A stretch of DNA of 64,000 bases from Cornus controversa (Eukaryota; Streptophyta; Magnoliopsida; Cornales; Cornaceae). Shown here piece by piece: positions 58,477 to 64,000 of this stretch. A model generated the notes under the pieces. That model did no database searches and was not told the DNA's origin. It saw only the letters and a program-made list of their open reading frames with translations. The stretch is taken from positions 57,788,033-57,852,032 of the forward strand of contig CM048845.1 in NCBI GenBank assembly GCA_026545225.1. Direction: 5' to 3'. The position numbers and the translations under genes were made by a program. Position 1 is the first letter of the stretch; the number at the start of each line of letters is the position of its first letter.

Positions 58477-60426
58477 ATGCTCCGCCTTCTGCTCATCCTC
58501 GTCCACCTGACACTCGTCCCTTCCTCTTTTGCCCTCGATTTTCTCTTCAATTCCTTCAATGCCACCGTCGACCTCAACCTCACCAACGACGCTCGACTCG
58601 AGTCCTCCGTTATCAAATTCACCAACGACTCGAATCCGCAATCAATCGGCCGGGTCTTCCACCGATCTCGAATCCGAATGAAACCCAGTTCGAATTCCAC
58701 CACCATCTCTTCCTTCTCCACCTCCTTCGTCTTCTCCATCTTGCCGGAGATCAGTTCCAGTCCCGGCTTTGGCATCGTCTTCGTCCTCTCCAACTCCACC
58801 GCACCCCCCGGCGCTCTCTCCGGCCAGTACTTCGGCCTCTTCTCCAACGCCACCATCCCCACCGTCGCCCCACTCCTTGCCGTCGAATTCGACACCGGCC
58901 GGAACCCGGAATTCAAGGACCCAGATGACAATCACGTGGGCATAGACCTAAACAACATCGAATCAAAGATAACAGTTGCAGCTGGGTACTATAACTCCAC
59001 CAATGGTACTGATCTCATCCCTGTAAATATGCGAAATGGGCAGAACATACACGCCTGGATTGAATTTGATGGATCACAATTTGAAATCAATGTCACAATC
59101 GCTCCGGCCGGGATGGCTCGACCTTCCCGGCCTTTGCTCACATACAGAGATCCAGTCATAGCTAACTATGTCTCTGCAGATATGTTTGTTGGGTTCTCTG
59201 CTTCGATAACTACTTGGGTTGAAGGACAGAGGCTCTTAGCTTGGAGTCTCAGCGACACTGGTATTGCCAGAGACATAAACACCACGAATTTGCCGGTTTT
59301 CAAGCTCCAATCGTCGTCATCTTCGTTATCTCCCGGAGCTATTGCCGGAATTACTATTGCATCTTTTGTTATATTCATGATTTGCGTATCTGGGTTTTAC
59401 TGGTTTTGGCGAAAGAGTACAAAGAAAGAAGATGATGAAATTGAAGATTGGGAGCTCGAATACTGGCCACACAGATTCTCATACGAAGAGCTCAGTGAGG
59501 CCACCAATGGCTTCTCCAAAGATGAGCTTCTCGGAACTGGTGGGTTTGGTCGAGTGTACAAAGGAACACTACCCAACAACACAATAGTGGCCGTGAAGTG
59601 CGTGAGCCACGATTCGAAGCAGGGTATGAGAGAATTTATGGCAGAGATATCGAGTATGGGTCGTCTTCAACACAAGAACTTAGTTCAGATGCGAGGTTGG
59701 TGTCGAAAGGGTAATGAATTGATGCTTGTGTACGATTACATGCCTAATGGTAGTCTGAATCGATGGATATTCGACAAACCCAAGAAGCTATTGGGGTGGG
59801 AAGAGCGGCGAAGAATCCTCGCCGACGTAGCAGAGGGATTGAACTATCTCCACCATGGTTGGGACCAAGTGGTGATCCACAGAGATATCAAGTCGAGCAA
59901 CATTTTGCTAGGCTATGACATGAGAGGTCGATTGGGTGATTTTGGGCTAGCGAAGTTGTACACGCAAGGTGAGGTGCCGAACACGACGAGGGTGGTGGGG
60001 ACGTTGGGGTATTTGGCGCCGGAGCTGGCTACGGTGGCGGCGCCGACGGTGCTTAGTGATGTGTATAGTTTTGGGGTGGTGGTGTTGGAGGTGGCGTGTG
60101 GGCGGAGGCCGATAGAGTCGTGGGCGGAGGAAGAGGAGGCGCTGTTGATTGATTGGGTGAGGGGGAAGTATGTGCAGGGGAGGTTGCTGGAGGCGGCGGA
60201 TGAGAGGATTAGAGGGGAGTACAAGGCGGAGGAGATGGAGGCGGTGTTGAAGCTTGGATTGGCTTGTTGCCACCCTGACCCACTCCACCGGCCCACCATG
60301 AAGGAGGTGGTGGCGATTTTGGTTGGGGAGGAGGTGGGGCCGACACCGCCGAGTGTTATGTTGTCGGAATTGGGGAGTGCCAGTGGTGGTCACGGCGGTG
60401 GTGATGAGGCTGCGTCGCGGCCGTGA
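58477..60426 (+). CDS. LECRKS1: L-type lectin-domain receptor-like kinase, S.1-like
   Basis: A complete, intronless gene of 649 residues, probably a plasma membrane receptor kinase with an outside lectin domain. Residues 1-19 are a signal peptide. Residues 20-262 are a legume lectin domain with LLAVEFDT (133-140) and DDNHVGID (150-157), the metal- and sugar-site region; many N-x-S/T sites suggest glycosylation. Residues 287-309 are the membrane span, followed by basic WRKSTKK. EDWELEYWPHRFSYEEL (323-339) precedes the kinase (about 346-620): glycine loop GTGGFG (353-358), Lys374, Glu390, HRD (468-470) with Asn475, DFG (488-490), APE (514-516) and Arg605. All catalytic residues are present and it is an RD kinase. 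The juxtamembrane signature and QMRGWCRKGNELMLVYDYMPNG-type segment point to LecRK-S.1; the symbol is by resemblance. Ligand unknown. The 3' half of the kinase is unusually G-rich at third positions. Confidence 0.95.
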   Translation: MLRLLLILVHLTLVPSSFALDFLFNSFNATVDLNLTNDARLESSVIKFTNDSNPQSIGRVFHRSRIRMKPSSNSTTISSFSTSFVFSILPEISSSPGFGIVFVLSNSTAPPGALSGQYFGLFSNATIPTVAPLLAVEFDTGRNPEFKDPDDNHVGIDLNNIESKITVAAGYYNSTNGTDLIPVNMRNGQNIHAWIEFDGSQFEINVTIAPAGMARPSRPLLTYRDPVIANYVSADMFVGFSASITTWVEGQRLLAWSLSDTGIARDINTTNLPVFKLQSSSSSLSPGAIAGITIASFVIFMICVSGFYWFWRKSTKKEDDEIEDWELEYWPHRFSYEELSEATNGFSKDELLGTGGFGRVYKGTLPNNTIVAVKCVSHDSKQGMREFMAEISSMGRLQHKNLVQMRGWCRKGNELMLVYDYMPNGSLNRWIFDKPKKLLGWEERRRILADVAEGLNYLHHGWDQVVIHRDIKSSNILLGYDMRGRLGDFGLAKLYTQGEVPNTTRVVGTLGYLAPELATVAAPTVLSDVYSFGVVVLEVACGRRPIESWAEEEEALLIDWVRGKYVQGRLLEAADERIRGEYKAEEMEAVLKLGLACCHPDPLHRPTMKEVVAILVGEEVGPTPPSVMLSELGSASGGHGGGDEAASRP

Positions 60427-60690
60427 ATGTAAGTTTATTTATTATTTTTATTTATTTATTATTTTTTGTATTTATTTCAATTTTCGACTTTTTGACACGG
60501 ATGTGTTTGTTGTGTACACGGATTTTCTATGAGGTTCTCTCTCCTCCTCCTTAAAGATTATGAGTTTGTATATTCTCAACCATTGGAATGATTGGATAAT
60601 TGAAAATTATTGTACAAAAACTTGTGTGGTTGATAGTTTTTAAATTATTTTTCAAAATGTCTGATTTTAGGTAACACACTACCCAATACT
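60427..60690. other. 3' flank of the lectin receptor kinase gene
   Basis: AT-rich DNA after the stop contains T-rich stretches and 'aatgattggataattg', probably the 3' UTR. No clear AATAAA is seen. Confidence 0.4.
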
Positions 60691-60692
60691 TT

Positions 60693-61076
60693 AAATAATG
60701 TTGTTATCAAATAAATTAAAAAATATTTTAATTATAAAAATACTTTATATTATACCGTTTATGGCCGGTGTTTAAGGGACTAACTTTGTACCACATTGAA
60801 TTTAGATGAAAAAAGACTTGCATATAAGGGTGTGTAATGTGCATGAGTAGCTTAGACTTTTGAGTAGAAGGTAAATGTTCGACTCGTTACATTTGGTATC
60901 AAAATCAAATTCAGTTTTTGGTGTGAATACTTTAAAAAATATTGTTATCAAATAAATTTAAAAATATTTCAATTATAAAAATACTTGAATACTTTAAAAA
61001 ATATTGTTATCATTTAAAAAATATTGTTAATCAAATAAATTTAAAAATATTTCAATTATAAAAATACTTGAGCTCT
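60693..61076. repeat. AT-rich repeat units around an LTR-like insertion
   Basis: 'gttatcaaataaattta' plus 'aattataaaaatact' occurs at about 60700, 60943 and 61022. Between the first two lies 60769-60891, which starts TG, ends 'gactcgttaca' and is followed by 'tttggtatcaaaatc', a decayed tRNA-Met primer site. This looks like a short LTR of a TRIM-type element whose other LTR is lost. Confidence 0.5.
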
Positions 61077-61108
61077 TAGAAAATTCAGCAGAAAGAGTGG
61101 AGTCCATG

Positions 61109-61718
61109 TAGGGGTGCCAATTTCCTCCACCCGCCCTGCCCCGATTATATACACACATACATACATATATATATATATACATATATATTGTGACATGATT
61201 GTATGAAATGTGTCATTTCTTTTATAATAGACATGATTGTATGAAATGTGTCATTTCTTTTATTATTATATTACTTATATAAATATAGTATACTAGATAT
61301 ACGGCAACCACTAAGTTACCTTATTCTGCTCTATTCCTCTCTTTATCTTATGGCTAAAAGAGAACTCTATCTTGTGTACATAATAGATCTATAATAAAAA
61401 AAATTTTGAAGACCAAAACCGTTTTCATCTCCATCTACGTATGAATGTATGTTTGTGTCATTTTCTTTGGTCTTATATATTGGGGTTTTGACTGTAGGAG
61501 TGTTGTATCATCGTTTGGGTACATTTAGCCCAAACATCGAATTCAAAGCAAATAAAGCAAATGATTTTAAGGATTTTGTTATTCCTCTCTTTATTTAAAT
61601 GGGGCGGTAGTGGTATGCTTACCACAAACCCGTTAGGATTCTTAACGGAAGATGAATTTTGTATTTCCTTGATGGGGCGGAGTAGGGTTTTGGCATACCC
61701 GCCCCGTTGTCATCCCTA
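61109..61718. mobile_element. hAT-like element, CCCGCCCC-rich family, perfect 8-bp target duplication
   Basis: The left end 'taggggtgccaatttcc' and right end 'ccgttgtcatcccta' are flanked by AGTCCATG at 61101-61108 and again at 61719-61726. Inner ends read 'cccgccctgccccg' and 'cccgccccg'. A 40-bp direct repeat ('gtgacatgattgtatgaaat', 61190-61262) and an ATA-rich core lie inside. No transposase is present. Confidence 0.9.
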
Positions 61719-61726
61719 AGTCCATG

Positions 61727-63479
61727 GACTCGAGGTAATCACACCATTCACTAAGCCATTTGCTCTCTTTGTTACTAAAATACACAATCATTATATTTAT
61801 GGTATGTTTTGAACTCTATGAATTATTTTCAAATGAGTTTATTTGTATAGCCTAAAACTTTATATATATATATAGTCGAACTAAAATTATATTCAATTGA
61901 TCATAAAATAAAACACGTAAACAAATTTATTCATATCTAATTTATTATTATTTTATATGATTTGATTATTACATATTATATATATGATAACAATTTTAAT
62001 TTATTTCTTGTTTAAATCTATTATTATTATTATTATTAATTAAATAAAAAATAAAAAATTTGTTAAAATATTATCTTTGTTAGCTAGCCAAAATTTAGAA
62101 AGTCCATTGCAGCGCTTTGGTGAGCCAAAATTTGGAAAGTCAAAATTACCGACATGACTCTCAAAAATGCTGACGAGACAAATTTAAAAACTTAAAATAC
62201 AGAAAGGCCAACCGCATGCTCTAAAGAAGATAGACTTTTCAAAACAGACAACTCACTAGAAAAAGACATGCCTCAGTGGCTCCTTTTTATTTATTATTAT
62301 TATTATTATTATTTTTGAAAGAATATTGTAGTCACATAAGAAAAGTCTAGTAGACTAGCTAATTAATTTATTGCTGGGATTTTTTTTTATTTTTTGAAAC
62401 TTTTATATCATTGAAAAGCTAAAGTCCATTGTGGTGGGTATGGACCAAACCTTTCAAGTAGTAAAGATTAATGTTTTTTTGTTGATGGACCATAGCATGT
62501 TACCTGCACCAATCAGCATGCAGAGGACTTATGATGCAGCCTTTAACTACTGTTGACCCAAACACACCCTACATTACTATCTAAGACATTTCTAAGAAGG
62601 CAATAAATCTATGGTTGAGTCATTAATACAGGAAGTGTTCAAACCCAATCAACTTCATCATCTACTGGCTGGCCTAAAGCAAGAATAGACCGATTGACCG
62701 AACAAAATCCATTTTGTCTTAGACATATACCGATATTATGTAATGAGTAATGGTACTATGAGGACTATTATGACTTTTGTCATGAGTTGTTCCTTAAAAT
62801 AAATATTTTGAACGCAAAAAAAAAAAGTTGCAAAAAAAAAAATATTATTACGTAACCAATACTAAAATCATCTCACACCAAAAAAAAAAATCAATTCAAA
62901 ATATCATAAATCGAATTTATAAGAAAAAGTTAATAAAAATGTAAAAAAAGTAAGATATAAAACTTTGACCGTCTCTTGTAAATTAAATTTATGATATTTT
63001 TAGCTGATTTATTTATTTATTTTTGTGAGAAGATTTAGTATTGGTTATGTGATGATATTTTTGATAAATTCATTAAAGATACCAAAATGGAATGAAAAGG
63101 ACTTTTACACACTATTTTTACTTTTAAAAAAAATAGAACGTCTGTATATATTGTAGCCTAAGGCGAGAAATTTTTAAAAATATATATTTTACTTTTATTT
63201 TTAATATATTAATATAAATAATATTGGGAGGTGATATTGATATTCCACTAATATTAGAGGCTCCACCCTCGTCTTTTCTTACAATAAAATTACAAAAGAG
63301 TTTCTATACTATACAATGTTTGAATCTTATATTTTTAATACCATAATTACCCCTTATCAATTAAGGTTAGAATTCTTGACACCAAAAAGTAACTTCTTTC
63401 ATTCCCTCCCCCAACTTGGTGCCAAAATACAACTTCTCTCTCACTTGTCCTCTCCTCCCTCTCTCTCTCCCACAGAAAA
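61727..63479. other. AT-rich intergenic stretch
   Basis: No gene is recognised. TTA/ATT microsatellites lie at about 62020 and 62290. 62410-62700 is less AT-rich but has no supported frame. 63400-63475 is CT-rich and could be the leader of the exon at 63480. Confidence 0.35.
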
Positions 63480-63588
63480 ATGAAAGATACAATGTCTAAA
63501 TTAGAGGGAGTTCTTGATATTATTAAGACAAACAATATTAAAGAAATTTTAGAAATCTATGAATCACTCAACCTTTCAAATTCCCATG
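63480..63588 (+). CDS. Possible first exon of a gene continuing past the window
   Basis: An ATG at 63480 opens 36 codons (MKDTMSKLEGVLDIIKTNN...) up to 'cccatg|gtaatg', a good splice donor. A CT-rich, leader-like stretch precedes it. The peptide looks amphipathic and helical and matches no family I know. The next 400 bp show no second exon and a foldback element starts at 63780. It could be chance. Confidence 0.3.
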
Positions 63589-63779
63589 GTAATGTGATTT
63601 TTTTTTTGGTGTTCTACTTCCTCTTCAGAATATATTAAATAGAAGTGAAAAATTTTATGATTCAATATAATGGCTTGAGAGTTTCCATCGAATGCTTTTA
63701 ATTAGGATAATAAATGTCATGTGATTAGACTAAAAATTATTTGAGTTGGAAACAAATTTTATATTAATGAATAAAACTA

Positions 63780-64000
63780 GGAAAAATTAGATTTTAGTGA
63801 CCAAAATTGAAAAAAATTGCTTTATAGTCACCTTAAACTCAAGAAAAGAGAAATAGTGATCAAAATTGAAAAATAATTGCCAATGAGTAGCCATTTAGTT
63901 TTAATGTCTAAAATAATATTCCTAATCCCTTATTCTTTCCTCTTAACTGTCCAAATTGCAATTTAACATGCCTCGGTTATAACACATTCTTTCAACAAAG
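63780..64000. mobile_element. Left arm of a foldback element, cut by the window end
   Basis: 'ggaaaaattagattttagtg' onward, with 'aaataattgccaatgagtag' and 'atttagttttaatgtc', matches the arm of the element at 47487-48371. The partner arm lies outside the window. Confidence 0.6.

Noticed and set aside
58353..58935. Long minus-strand open frames opposite the lectin receptor kinase
   Set aside because: They are shadows of the plus-strand gene caused by its C- and G-rich codons. They show no domain and no start context.
59913..60393. Minus-strand frames of 128-148 codons opposite the kinase domain
   Set aside because: They arise from strong third-position G bias on the plus strand. Composition is low-complexity and no family is recognised.

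Overview
The window is nuclear DNA from a flowering plant, almost certainly a eudicot. It is AT-rich, its genes have GT-AG introns, it carries an intronless L-type lectin receptor kinase, and it is packed with plant-type transposons (Tat-lineage Ty3 elements, long-LTR Ty3-like elements, a Helitron, and hAT-, Mutator- and PIF/Harbinger-type miniature elements). I cannot name the species. About 4 kb is exonic or close to genes; the rest is mostly mobile DNA in varied states of decay.

Layout. 1-2050: part of a long LTR, then a tRNA-like SINE. 3193-9019: a two-exon gene for a small conserved acidic protein of unknown function, with a 5.5 kb intron holding a hAT-type miniature element and a LINE-type RNase H relic. 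9.8-11.65 kb: Mutator-like foldback elements, one with interleaved arms. 12.6-20.6 kb: a decayed Tat-lineage Ty3 element on the minus strand, with an antisense coiled-coil ORF on the plus strand. 20.6-23.9 kb: a second long LTR carrying a hAT-type insertion with a perfect 8-bp target duplication. 25500-26196: a two-exon PB1-domain gene on the minus strand. 27-35.4 kb: AT-rich DNA with short Helitron-like units and several terminal-inverted-repeat elements. 35535-40926: a minus-strand Helitron with a broken replication/helicase ORF and a nested palindromic TRIM-like element. 41.2-48.4 kb: more hAT-, Mutator- and PIF-like non-autonomous elements. 49.0-58.1 kb: a second decayed Tat element on the plus strand, again with an antisense ORF 3' of pol, split by a 2.07 kb solo LTR with a 5-bp target duplication. 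58477-60426: the lectin receptor kinase. 60.7-64 kb: LTR-like and hAT-like insertions, a possible first exon running off the window, and a foldback copy cut by the window end.

The three genes (unknown small protein, PB1 protein, lectin receptor kinase) show no sign of working together; they are separate plant genes between transposons. The most informative content is the insertion record: many target-site duplications can be read directly, giving exact element boundaries and nesting order. I found no convincing undescribed functional system. The closest candidates are the antisense ORF kept at the same place in two Tat elements, the interleaved foldback, and the tandem Helitron-like units.
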